From: Chloroflexi bacterium UBA6019 | Lineage (GTDB): Bacteria; Chloroflexota; Dormibacteria; Dormibacterales; Dormibacteraceae | Length of the DNA stretch: 12,602 nt | Assembly (NCBI GenBank): GCA_002427995.1 | Contig: DIZV01000146.1 | Location: forward strand, 20,124 to 32,725 | Reading direction: 5' to 3' | Shown: piece after piece, positions 1-5,575 of the stretch | Position numbering within the stretch: the stretch's first letter is position 1 | Layout: each line of letters opens with the position of its first letter | Program-made: the position numbers and the translations under genes | Notes under the pieces: generated by a model | Seen by the model: only the letters and a program-made list of their open reading frames with translations | What the model was told of the DNA's origin: nothing | The model's database searches: none

Positions 1-29
1 TTTTTCAGCAATTCGAGGTGGTCGGATCT

Positions 30-50
30 TTGCGGCAACTGTTGCGCAAC
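30..50. promoter_or_regulatory. tandem small palindromes upstream of the MerR-REC gene
   Basis: Two short palindromes lie side by side: TTGCGGCAA at 30-38 and GTTGCGCAAC at 41-50. They share the TTGC...GCAA core and sit 32-53 bases before the ATG of the MerR-type regulator. MerR-family proteins bind short inverted repeats near their own promoters, so an autoregulatory operator is a reasonable inference. I see no convincing -35/-10 pair, and the window begins only 82 bases upstream of the gene, so the full promoter may be cut off. Confidence 0.3.
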
Positions 51-82
51 ATATTGGAAGGTTTACGGCGCGGGGCCTCATA

Positions 83-766
83 ATGGGGATGATGGAAGGA
101 CAGGCGGACCAGCCCGTCTATAGCATTGGCGCCGTGGCGCGGATGCTGGACGTCCCCGCCTCGACGATCCGTGCCTGGGAGGATCGCTATGGGGTCATCA
201 ACCCGACTCGGAGCGACGGCTCCCAGAGGCTCTACTCCAGGACCCAGCTCGAGCAGCTCCGGTTCATCAAGAGCCAGATGGACGCCGGGATGAGCGCAGC
301 CGACGCCCACCGGATGCTGTCGCAGGAGCTCGAGGTCGGCCACCTCCCGACCGTTGACCTGCCCTCCGACGAGACGCGGCCACTGGTGCTTTTGGGCGAG
401 CGGGACCCCTATGCCGCCGAGCTGGCCGAGTTCTTCCTCCGTACCGAGGGTTACGACGTCTGCATCGCCATGGACGCGACCCAGGCCCGAGCGCTCTTCG
501 AGGAACGCTCCCCCGACCTCGTGATCATCGACCTCCTGATCTCCGGCGGCGGGGGCTTTCGCCTCTGCCGCGAGTTCGCCGCCAGGGGTCAGGGCCAGAT
601 CCTCGCGGTGTCGGTTCTGGACAGCGCCGACGAGGCCGTCCTCGCGGGCGCCTCGGGGTTCCTCAAGAAGCCGGTCGAGTCGCTCCAGTTGGTCTCCGCT
701 GTTCGCGACCTCCTGGGAACCAGCGCCCTGGCTCGCCCGCCTCGCCGGCCGAGCCTCACCGCGTGA
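83..766 (+). CDS. MerR-type HTH fused to a response-regulator receiver domain
   Basis: A 227-aa two-domain regulator. Residues about 12-80 form a MerR winged-helix domain: a YSIGAVARML start, then a STIRAWEDRYG recognition helix and a SQRLYSRTQLEQL wing. After a linker, residues about 100-213 read as a receiver (CheY-like) domain with acidic pocket E106/D108, phospho-acceptor D150 in LVIIDLL, S177 and K196 in FLKKPV. The usual MerR effector-binding C-terminus is therefore replaced by a phosphorylation domain. Inference: phosphorylation, or an interaction with the next gene's product, controls DNA binding. The start could also be ATG 89 or 92; none has a strong ribosome site. It ends in a GTGA overlap with the KaiC-like gene, so the two are very likely co-transcribed and translationally coupled. 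No cognate histidine kinase is seen. Domain calls are firm; the target genes are unknown. Confidence 0.88.
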   Translation: MGMMEGQADQPVYSIGAVARMLDVPASTIRAWEDRYGVINPTRSDGSQRLYSRTQLEQLRFIKSQMDAGMSAADAHRMLSQELEVGHLPTVDLPSDETRPLVLLGERDPYAAELAEFFLRTEGYDVCIAMDATQARALFEERSPDLVIIDLLISGGGGFRLCREFAARGQGQILAVSVLDSADEAVLAGASGFLKKPVESLQLVSAVRDLLGTSALARPPRRPSLTA

Positions 767-2148
767 GCGATCGGCTTAAGAGCGGTCACGACCGGCTCGA
801 CCGCATCCTCGACGGCGGCCTGCCCGTCAACGCGATCAACCTGATCATCGGCGTGCCGGGGAGCGGGAAGACAATCCTCACCCAGCAGTACGTCTTCAAC
901 AATGCGACGGCCGAACGGCCCGCTCTGTACCTCACCACGGTCTCCGAGCCATTCGACAAGATCATCCGGTACGGGCAGTCGCTCGACTTCTTCGACGTTG
1001 GCGCGATCGGCGACCGGGTGATCTACGAGGACCTGGGGCGAACCCTTCAGGACAGCGGCCTCGAAGGCGTGCTCGCGGCCATCGATGGCTTCCTGAAGGA
1101 GATCAAGCCCGGGCTGGTGGTGATCGACAGCTTCAAAGCGCTGCACGCCTTCTCGAACGACGAGGGCGAGTTCCGACGCTTCCTTCACGAGCTCGCCGGA
1201 CGGCTGACCGCAACCGCCGCCTCGTCGTTCTGGGTCGGTGAGTACACGCGGGAGCAGGCCCAGCTGGCCGCCGAGTTCGCGGTCGCCGATGCGATCATCT
1301 CCCTGAGCACCAAGAGGAGTGGGGAACGGGAGCTTCGAGTGCTCCAGGTGCTGAAGCTGCGGGGAAGCAACTTTGCCTCGGGTGAGCACGCGTACCGGAT
1401 CTCGAAGGCCGGCCTCGACGTCTTTCCGCGGCTGGCCGACAACCAGGATCGCTCCGTCTACGGCCTCGACGAAGAGCGCCAGTCCACCGGCATTCCCGCC
1501 CTCGACCAGATCCTCACCGACGGCTACTGGCCGGGAGCGGCGACTCTGGTCTGCGGGCCCTCCGGCGTTGGCAAGACCCTCATGGGCCTTCACTTCATCT
1601 TCCACGGGGCGACGCTCGGCCAGCCCGGCGTGATCGCCACCTTCCAGGAGAACGAGACCCAGTTGGGGCGGATCGTGAAGAGCTTCGGCTGGAATCTCGA
1701 TGACCCCGGCGTGCACCTGCTGAGTCGGAGCCCGGTCGACCTCTATCTCGACGAGTGGGTCTACGAACTGCTGGATCTCATCGATCGGGTCGGCGCGAAG
1801 CGGGTGATGATCGACAGCCTCGCCGATCTGATGCTCGGCACGGGAGATCCCCAGCGCTTTCGGGAATGGATGTACTCGTTGATCCAGCGCTGCACCCGGA
1901 TGGGGGTCAGCCTGATGATGACCATGGAGGTCCCCGAGCTCTTCGAGCTGCGGCGCGTCTCCGAGAACGGGATGTCTCACCTGTCGGACAACGTCGTCCT
2001 CCTTCAGTACATCCAGGAAGGGTCGCAATTGACTCGAGCCCTGACGGTGCTGAAGACTCGGGCGAGCGACCACACCCCCACCGTTTACCGCTACGAGATC
2101 GGCAAAGGTGGCCTGCTGCTGGGCGAGAAGATGGCGATCGATCGCTAG
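763..2148 (+). CDS. KaiC-family double-domain RecA-like ATPase
   Basis: A 461-aa protein with two tandem KaiC/RecA-fold domains, close to the size of cyanobacterial KaiC (about 519 aa) but lacking its longer C-terminal tail. Domain 1: Walker A GVPGSGKT at 30-37, Walker B GLVVIDS around 117-123. Domain 2: Walker A GPSGVGKT at 265-272, Walker B RVMIDS around 347-352. Each domain ends with a KaiC-like motif (VLKLRGSNF; VLKTRASDH). By alignment from memory, the catalytic Glu pair of KaiC is S61-E62 in domain 1 and Q295-E296 in domain 2. The phosphosite region reads S400, S405, H406, so the Thr equivalent to T432 is His. ATP binding and probably hydrolysis are expected; a canonical autophosphorylation cycle is doubtful. 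The start is GTG at 763, overlapping the preceding TGA by four bases. With no kaiA/kaiB nearby, it probably serves as a signalling hub for the flanking receiver proteins rather than as a clock. Confidence 0.9.
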   Translation: MSDRLKSGHDRLDRILDGGLPVNAINLIIGVPGSGKTILTQQYVFNNATAERPALYLTTVSEPFDKIIRYGQSLDFFDVGAIGDRVIYEDLGRTLQDSGLEGVLAAIDGFLKEIKPGLVVIDSFKALHAFSNDEGEFRRFLHELAGRLTATAASSFWVGEYTREQAQLAAEFAVADAIISLSTKRSGERELRVLQVLKLRGSNFASGEHAYRISKAGLDVFPRLADNQDRSVYGLDEERQSTGIPALDQILTDGYWPGAATLVCGPSGVGKTLMGLHFIFHGATLGQPGVIATFQENETQLGRIVKSFGWNLDDPGVHLLSRSPVDLYLDEWVYELLDLIDRVGAKRVMIDSLADLMLGTGDPQRFREWMYSLIQRCTRMGVSLMMTMEVPELFELRRVSENGMSHLSDNVVLLQYIQEGSQLTRALTVLKTRASDHTPTVYRYEIGKGGLLLGEKMAIDR

Positions 2149-2175
2149 TCCCGCCACGGCGCAGCCAAGAAGTTA

Positions 2176-2237
2176 CTGACTTTTTTACGCGGTCAGCGCC
2201 ACACTGCCCGTTACCGGGCAAGCCACTCTGGAGTGGC
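2176..2237 (+). other. structured intergenic segment with three consecutive hairpins
   Basis: In the 233-base spacer between the KaiC-like gene and the response regulator, three inverted repeats follow one another: CTGAC (2176-2180)/GTCAG (2192-2196) around a T6 run, TGCCCG (2205-2210)/CGGGCA (2215-2220), and a perfect 7-bp GCCACTC (2222-2228)/GAGTGGC (2231-2237) with a two-base loop. CGCCAC (2197-2202) could alternatively pair with GTGGCG (2233-2238), enclosing the middle hairpin. Two mutually exclusive folds suggest a regulatory leader for the downstream gene or an attenuator/processing site after kaiC. GGGCAAGCC at 2216-2224 loosely recalls the c-di-GMP-I (GEMM) riboswitch core, but the GACGCAAAGCC block of that class is missing. 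The rest of the spacer (2238-2381) shows nothing I can name. Confidence 0.35.
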
Positions 2238-2381
2238 GTTCGCACGGATCCGACTCGGCCTGGAATAGCTGTGGGAGGCACGGATATCGGCGGCGCTGGC
2301 GGCGGCAATGGCGGGGTCCGGGACCTCAGGCCAGTGGTTGGCGAATCGGCAGACGCGCTGATCGACGCGCGCGCGCCCTCG

Positions 2382-3173
2382 TTGATCAGGCATTCCATCG
2401 CGATCGTGGACGATCAGATCGATATGCGGCAGCTGCTGGCGGTCCGCCTGGGAATGGTTCCCGGCCTGGACCTGGTCGGCCAGGGCGCCAATGGCGACGA
2501 GGCCATCAGCCTGGCTCACGACCTTTCACCCGACCTCATGACCCTCGACCTGAGGATGCCCGGGATGGGCGGCGCGGAAGCAATTCCCCTTCTTCGAGCC
2601 GCAGCTCCTCGGATGCGGATCGTCGTTTACACCTCCCAGGTGGACGGAGCGGACCTCTCCAAGGGCAGCCGGCCGGATGCGACGGTGCTCAAGGGCGCCA
2701 ACCTCGGGGACCTGGTCTCCGTCATCACCGGCCTCCTGGCCGAAGGGCCACAGGACCTCGTGCGGATCGATCTGGGCCGCCTGCCGGTGCAGGTGGCGGT
2801 TGACGCGTTCGACAGCTGGGTCGGACTCAATGCCCGCGTGCGCGGGGCACTCGCCACAGAGGGCGATATCAGCTCGGAACTGCTTGGCGATGTTCCCCTC
2901 AAGTCCTCGGAGCTGCTCTGCCTGATGGGCGTGTTCATGCAGTTCGGGATGCCCTTGATGATTGCCAGCGCGGCTGGCGACTCCGTGGTCAACCTCCAGT
3001 TCACAGTGAACCGCGAAGCCGGCGCGGCCGCCAGGCGAGCGCTCCTGGCGCTTGGCGGAAATGGCACCTTGCGGGCATTCAATCGGGCCTGGTCTCACAG
3101 CCCGACCAAGGAGGCGGAGCAGGCTCTGGACCTGGTGGACAGCCGGCTGGTCGAGCAGCTGCCCGCTTCGTAA
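2382..3173 (+). CDS. response regulator: receiver domain plus unrecognised C-terminal domain
   Basis: About 263 aa. Residues 5-120 are a clear receiver domain: D10-D11 acidic pair in SIAIVDDQ, phospho-acceptor D56 in LMTLDLRMPG, T84 in VVYTSQ and K104 in TVLKGA. Residues about 121-263 match no output domain I recognise: there is no HTH, GGDEF, EAL or HisKA signature, only a moderately hydrophobic alpha/beta stretch around FMQFGMPLMIASA followed by an Ala-rich region. It may be a protein-interaction output. The start is uncertain. TTG 2382 places the receiver at the very N-terminus as usual; GTG 2334 and GTG 2271 are in frame upstream, and none has a good ribosome site. It lies 233 bases after the KaiC-like gene on the same strand, consistent with a shared signalling role. 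It ends tail-to-tail with the next gene. Confidence 0.82.
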   Translation: MIRHSIAIVDDQIDMRQLLAVRLGMVPGLDLVGQGANGDEAISLAHDLSPDLMTLDLRMPGMGGAEAIPLLRAAAPRMRIVVYTSQVDGADLSKGSRPDATVLKGANLGDLVSVITGLLAEGPQDLVRIDLGRLPVQVAVDAFDSWVGLNARVRGALATEGDISSELLGDVPLKSSELLCLMGVFMQFGMPLMIASAAGDSVVNLQFTVNREAGAAARRALLALGGNGTLRAFNRAWSHSPTKEAEQALDLVDSRLVEQLPAS

Positions 3174-3184
3174 AGCTAGCCGAA

Positions 3185-3445
3185 TCAGGTCAGCCGGCGG
3201 CCTCCCCAGCGGAGTGCAGACTGCGCATAAGAGCCGTCAGCCTGCCGATGCAACGTGGTCCACGAGTGGTGCTGGGCGGAGGTTCCGAGACCGACGATGT
3301 CACCAACCTCGATCCAATCGGGCTCCATTGACTCGGCGTAGGCGAGTCCCTCCTCACGGGAGGCGAGCGCCTCCTTCTCGACTGGCTGGCCCGGCCTGAC
3401 CACCTCGACCTCCCAGCCCCGTCGGTGGGCCACGCGCACGAACAT
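3185..3445 (-). CDS. small protein, faintly DUF2188-like
   Basis: An 86-aa reading frame starting MFVRVAHRRGWEVEVV, with WEVEVVRPGQ, an EGLAYAESM helix and a C-terminal TLHRQADGSY segment. A beta-hairpin, then a helix that reads like a sequence-index AxxxA repeat, then a final strand with a basic tail is the general pattern of small DUF2188-type proteins; this is a weak resemblance, not an identification. Residue composition is balanced, unlike the Arg/Pro-rich frames opposite it, which favours this strand. The ATG at 3445 is preceded by a GTG at 3451; neither has a clear Shine-Dalgarno. It converges on the response regulator with an 11-base gap and is divergent from the secreted-protein gene. 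Function unknown. Confidence 0.55.
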   Translation of the reverse strand: MFVRVAHRRGWEVEVVRPGQPVEKEALASREEGLAYAESMEPDWIEVGDIVGLGTSAQHHSWTTLHRQADGSYAQSALRWGGRRLT

Positions 3446-3554
3446 TGGCACGGCCGGAAGATAGCAGCCGAGCCCAGCCGCCCGGGAGGGGCTGCCCTCA
3501 ACCAGCGCCCCACACGACCACTCGTTTCCGAGTCGACCAGTCGTCCCTGGCTGC

Positions 3555-3564
3555 TCCGATCGGA
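3555..3564. repeat. 10-bp perfect palindrome in a divergent intergenic region
   Basis: TCCGATCGGA is a perfect palindrome in the 176-base gap between the divergent small minus-strand gene and the secreted-protein gene. GTCGAC also occurs twice nearby (3532-3537 and 3592-3597). It could be an operator for either gene, but in GC-rich DNA such palindromes arise by chance, and no -35/-10 pair is evident. Confidence 0.2.
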
Positions 3565-3607
3565 CATTTCGCACGTACTGACCATCGAGACGTCGACATC
3601 CATCCAC

Positions 3608-3613
3608 GAGGAG
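3608..3613 (+). promoter_or_regulatory. Shine-Dalgarno site of the secreted-protein gene
   Basis: GAGGAG eight bases before ATG 3622 is one of the few clear ribosome-binding sites in the window. It fixes the start at the signal-peptide methionine and rules out the upstream in-frame extension that begins at 3445. Confidence 0.7.
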
Positions 3614-3621
3614 CAAAGCCC

Positions 3622-4125
3622 ATGAAGTACGCCTTCGCCGCCGTCCTGGCAGTCCTGGCCACGTTGACCGTCGGAACGCTCTCGGCTGCCGCCACTCACG
3701 AGAGCAACAACGAGCTCACCTATGCGCCGGTTGGAACGCTCACGCCCGACGCGACCGGTTCGGGGATCATCAACTACGTCAAAGGGCTCTCGGGCAATGA
3801 GCCGGACACGATCTGGGTCTCGTCCTTCCACTTCGCCGGACTGGTTCCCGACACGCAATACACCGTGACAGTCAAGGGACGGGTTCCCGCCGGCATCTGC
3901 ACCTTTACCACGAAGGCAACCGGCAACGGCTCCTGTGAGAGCGAGTTCATGAGTCTCCCCAAGCTGGCCGTGTCCCAGCTTCACATCGGCTCAGAAACTG
4001 GCCCAGTCGTCTTGCAGGCGACCAGGCAAAGCATCCTGGCCGGCCCCGGTGAAATCATCAGCCGCGGCGCCTGCCGCGAACCCGTTCAGGCGGGCTCGAC
4101 CTGCGATGCGCCCGGGCGCGGGTAA
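3622..4125 (+). CDS. secreted protein of unknown function
   Basis: A 167-aa protein starting with a classical signal peptide: MKYA, a hydrophobic core rich in Ala/Val/Leu, then an AAA-T cleavage site around residue 25 (SAAATHES). The mature part is Thr/Ser/Gly-rich with alternating polar and hydrophobic residues (LVPDTQYTVTVKGR, VVLQATRQ), suggesting a beta-sandwich, loosely fibronectin-III-like. Cysteines in GICTF, GSCES, RGACRE and GSTCD could form two disulfides, in line with export. There is no lipobox, LPxTG or C-terminal membrane segment, so it is probably released or loosely wall-associated. It appears monocistronic: divergent from the gene before it and followed within 75 bases by a strong hairpin. 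I do not recognise a named family. Confidence 0.72.
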   Translation: MKYAFAAVLAVLATLTVGTLSAAATHESNNELTYAPVGTLTPDATGSGIINYVKGLSGNEPDTIWVSSFHFAGLVPDTQYTVTVKGRVPAGICTFTTKATGNGSCESEFMSLPKLAVSQLHIGSETGPVVLQATRQSILAGPGEIISRGACREPVQAGSTCDAPGRG

Positions 4126-4196
4126 TCGCGTCGGCATCGGTCTCGTGGTTCCACCGACCTCGGCTGCCGCTCGGTAATGTCGGCCGGCTGCCCAGC

Positions 4197-4224
4197 AACC
4201 CCCGGCATCGTTGGCCGGGGGTTT
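4197..4224 (+). terminator. intrinsic-type terminator hairpin
   Basis: A 10-bp GC-rich stem, AACCCCCGGC (4197-4206) and GCCGGGGGTT (4214-4223), with a seven-base loop followed by a short TTT. It lies 72 bases after the stop of the secreted-protein gene. The U-tract is short, as is common in GC-rich genomes. No gene is supported in the surrounding gap 4126-4416; apart from this hairpin and the inverted repeats nearer 4400, I see nothing in it. Confidence 0.65.
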
Positions 4225-4366
4225 GGGCGGAGCCCGCTCCCGAGGATCTCGATCGGCGTCCTTTGACGGTCAGGGGCGAGGCCGGGCGGGCCAGGCGATG
4301 AGGTAGCCGTCGAGCAGCCTGCTGATGGGTTGAAGGGCGTTTGCGGGGGAGGCCTTCACCGAGGTC

Positions 4367-4409
4367 GATTCGTATTCGAATCAGGCCGAAGATTGGCTCG
4401 AAAAGAGCC
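4367..4409 (-). terminator. paired inverted repeats downstream of the 102-aa gene
   Basis: Two hairpins follow the stop codon of the minus-strand 102-aa gene: GGCTC (4395-4399)/GAGCC (4405-4409) with a five-base loop, and GATTCG (4367-4372)/CGAATC (4377-4382) with a four-base loop. The first lies only seven bases past the stop. There is no U-tract after either, so they may stabilise the mRNA end or act as a weak terminator rather than a classic one. Confidence 0.35.
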
Positions 4410-4416
4410 CGAGAGG

Positions 4417-4725
4417 CTACTCCTCTTCGATCTGGTTGAACATCAGGCTGTCCTGGATGTCGTACAGGACATCCATCGCCGCCGGCACGGTCGCCACGCT
4501 CCGGGCCCCTCGGATCTCGGCGGCCCGGGTCTCCTCGATCAGGTGGTCGACGGCCACGAAGAGCTGGTCGGGCATCTTGAGCTGGTCGGCGAGGTTCAGC
4601 ATCTCAAGCTCGTTGAGCAGCTGGTCGATGTATCGCATCCGGTTCCGACGCGCGTATTTGTGCGCGCGCTCCTGGCGGTCCTTCTCGGTCAGGACCTCAA
4701 TCTCTACACAAGCATCTTCAAGCAT
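4417..4725 (-). CDS. small acidic helical protein of unknown function
   Basis: A 102-aa protein, predicted mostly alpha-helical, with a charged N-terminal helix (EKDRQERAHKYARRNRM), a leucine-rich amphipathic stretch (YIDQLLNELEMLNLADQL) and a very acidic C-terminus (NQIEEE). No signal peptide, cysteines or catalytic motif. Probably a cytosolic protein that binds a partner or oligomerises; I do not recognise the family. Support for a real gene: a good promoter upstream on the same strand, hairpins after the stop, and balanced composition. The start is ambiguous. ATG 4725 is separated from the G-rich Shine-Dalgarno-like tract by a 16-base hairpin; an internal GTG at codon 7 has a GAAG-type site six bases before it. 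Confidence 0.62.
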   Translation of the reverse strand: MLEDACVEIEVLTEKDRQERAHKYARRNRMRYIDQLLNELEMLNLADQLKMPDQLFVAVDHLIEETRAAEIRGARSVATVPAAMDVLYDIQDSLMFNQIEEE

Positions 4726-4726
4726 T

Positions 4727-4742
4727 GTTACAGTCTTGTAAC
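4727..4742 (-). promoter_or_regulatory. hairpin between the Shine-Dalgarno-like tract and the start codon
   Basis: GTTACA (4727-4732) and TGTAAC (4737-4742) form a perfect 6-bp inverted repeat with a four-base loop, directly abutting the ATG at 4725. The purine tract AAAAAGGGGG (read on the minus strand, 4751 to 4742) lies just upstream, so folding of the hairpin would bring it near the start codon. Alternatively this is a 16-bp protein-binding operator in DNA. Confidence 0.45.
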
Positions 4743-4749
4743 CCCCTTT

Positions 4750-4783
4750 TTGACAAGTTTATGGACAGCCTGGGGATTGTCAA
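4750..4783. repeat. inverted repeat flanking the promoter
   Basis: TTGACAA (4750-4756) and TTGTCAA (4777-4783) are perfect 7-bp inverted arms separated by 20 bases. One arm contains the -35 box; the other overlaps the -10 and start-site side. Arms whose centres are 27 bases apart could be the two half-sites of a dimeric repressor looping across the promoter. Confidence 0.35.
4756..4783 (-). promoter_or_regulatory. sigma70-type promoter of the 102-aa gene
   Basis: Read on the minus strand: a perfect -35 TTGACA (4783-4778), a 16-base spacer, then a -10-like TAAACT (4761-4756, four of six matches), placing the transcription start near 4749 and giving a leader of about 24 bases. It is unusually good for this window, where promoters are otherwise hard to see. 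Confidence 0.55.
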
Positions 4784-4873
4784 CCCTTGATTTGGGTGAC
4801 CTCCGCCGGGAGCCGGCCGCGGGCCTCCCGGTGCAATTCTTCCCGGGGCCGCAGAATTTCATTCACGAAGTCG

Positions 4874-5575
4874 ATGCCGGGGCCCCCGGCCCCCCTGCCC
4901 ACCCTCACCAGCGCCCAGGTGGCCGAGGTTGACCTCCTGGCGGCCACCCGCTTCGGCCTGCCCGTGGATTGGCTCATGGAAGCTGCTGGCTGGCAGATCG
5001 CCCGCCATTGCCGCGGCCGAACCGCCGTCATCTGCGGAAAAGGTTCGAATGGCGGTGATGGTCTCGCCGCGGCCCGCCACCTTCTCCGCTGGGGCCGGCT
5101 TCACTCGGTCGCGGCGATCGATCGGGCCGCTTTCCGGGGTGCGGCCGCCAAGGAGGCGGCGGCTCTGGAGGCGGCCGGGATCGAGATCGACGCCCGGCCG
5201 CGGCTCGATGGAGCGGTACTCGTCCTCGACGCTCTTTTGGGGACCGGCCTCAACCGTTCGCCGGAGGGTAGGGAAGCGGCCTGGATCGAAGCTGTCAACG
5301 CCAGCGGGCGAAAAGTGGTCGCCGTGGATCTGCCCTCGGGACTGGACGCCGACCTGGGGCGGACGCCTGGCCCGGCGATCCGAGCGGACCTGACGGTCAC
5401 CCTCGGGCTGCCGAAAGCCGGGCTCGTGACCGGCGAAGGGCCGCGGTTGGCGGGTGAGATCTGGGTGGTGGACATCGGCATTCCGCCGGAGGCATATGCG
5501 ATCGTCGGCGCAGCGATGCCGGCCCACCTCTTCGCGATGCACGACCGGGTGCAGCTGACAGCGCTCCGGCTGTGA
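4874..5575 (+). CDS. nnrE: NAD(P)H-hydrate epimerase (NnrE, YjeF_N domain only)
   Basis: About 233 aa, the usual size for a stand-alone epimerase that interconverts the R and S forms of damaged NAD(P)H hydrate for repair by an ADP/ATP-dependent dehydratase. Seen: a GKGSNGGDG nucleotide-binding loop at 55-63 (Ser in place of the usual first Asn), D119 in LDALLGTGL (potassium site) and D152 in AVDLPSGLDAD. The C-terminal dehydratase domain (NnrD), often fused in bacteria, is absent, so it must be encoded elsewhere. ATG 4874 is chosen because the protein then begins just before the TSAQVAEVD helix; an upstream TTG at 4787 would add a basic 29-residue extension not typical of the family. The stop overlaps the next gene's GTG by four bases. 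Confidence 0.9.
   Translation: MPGPPAPLPTLTSAQVAEVDLLAATRFGLPVDWLMEAAGWQIARHCRGRTAVICGKGSNGGDGLAAARHLLRWGRLHSVAAIDRAAFRGAAAKEAAALEAAGIEIDARPRLDGAVLVLDALLGTGLNRSPEGREAAWIEAVNASGRKVVAVDLPSGLDADLGRTPGPAIRADLTVTLGLPKAGLVTGEGPRLAGEIWVVDIGIPPEAYAIVGAAMPAHLFAMHDRVQLTALRL

Noticed and set aside
589..2157. Long minus-strand open frame (522 codons) opposite the KaiC-like gene
   Set aside because: The composition is rich in His, Gln, Arg, Asp and Gly without hydrophobic cores, typical of the reverse frame of a GC-rich gene. The + strand frame has complete KaiC motifs.
2197..2280. Full c-di-GMP-I (GEMM) riboswitch
   Set aside because: Only the GGGCAA-G-CC part and the general hairpin order match; the conserved GACGCAAAGCC segment is absent, so I call it only a structured spacer.
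763..3173. Canonical Kai circadian clock operon
   Set aside because: No KaiA or KaiB frame is present, and the KaiC-like protein lacks the first catalytic Glu in both halves and the T432-type phosphosite.
4787..4873. TTG 4787 start for nnrE
   Set aside because: It would add a basic, Ser/Arg-rich extension of 29 residues without counterpart in the family; ATG 4874 fits the usual beginning.
4330..4932. Plus-strand open frame of about 200 codons over the 102-aa gene
   Set aside because: It covers the minus-strand gene's promoter and hairpins, has shadow-like composition, and ends out of frame within nnrE.
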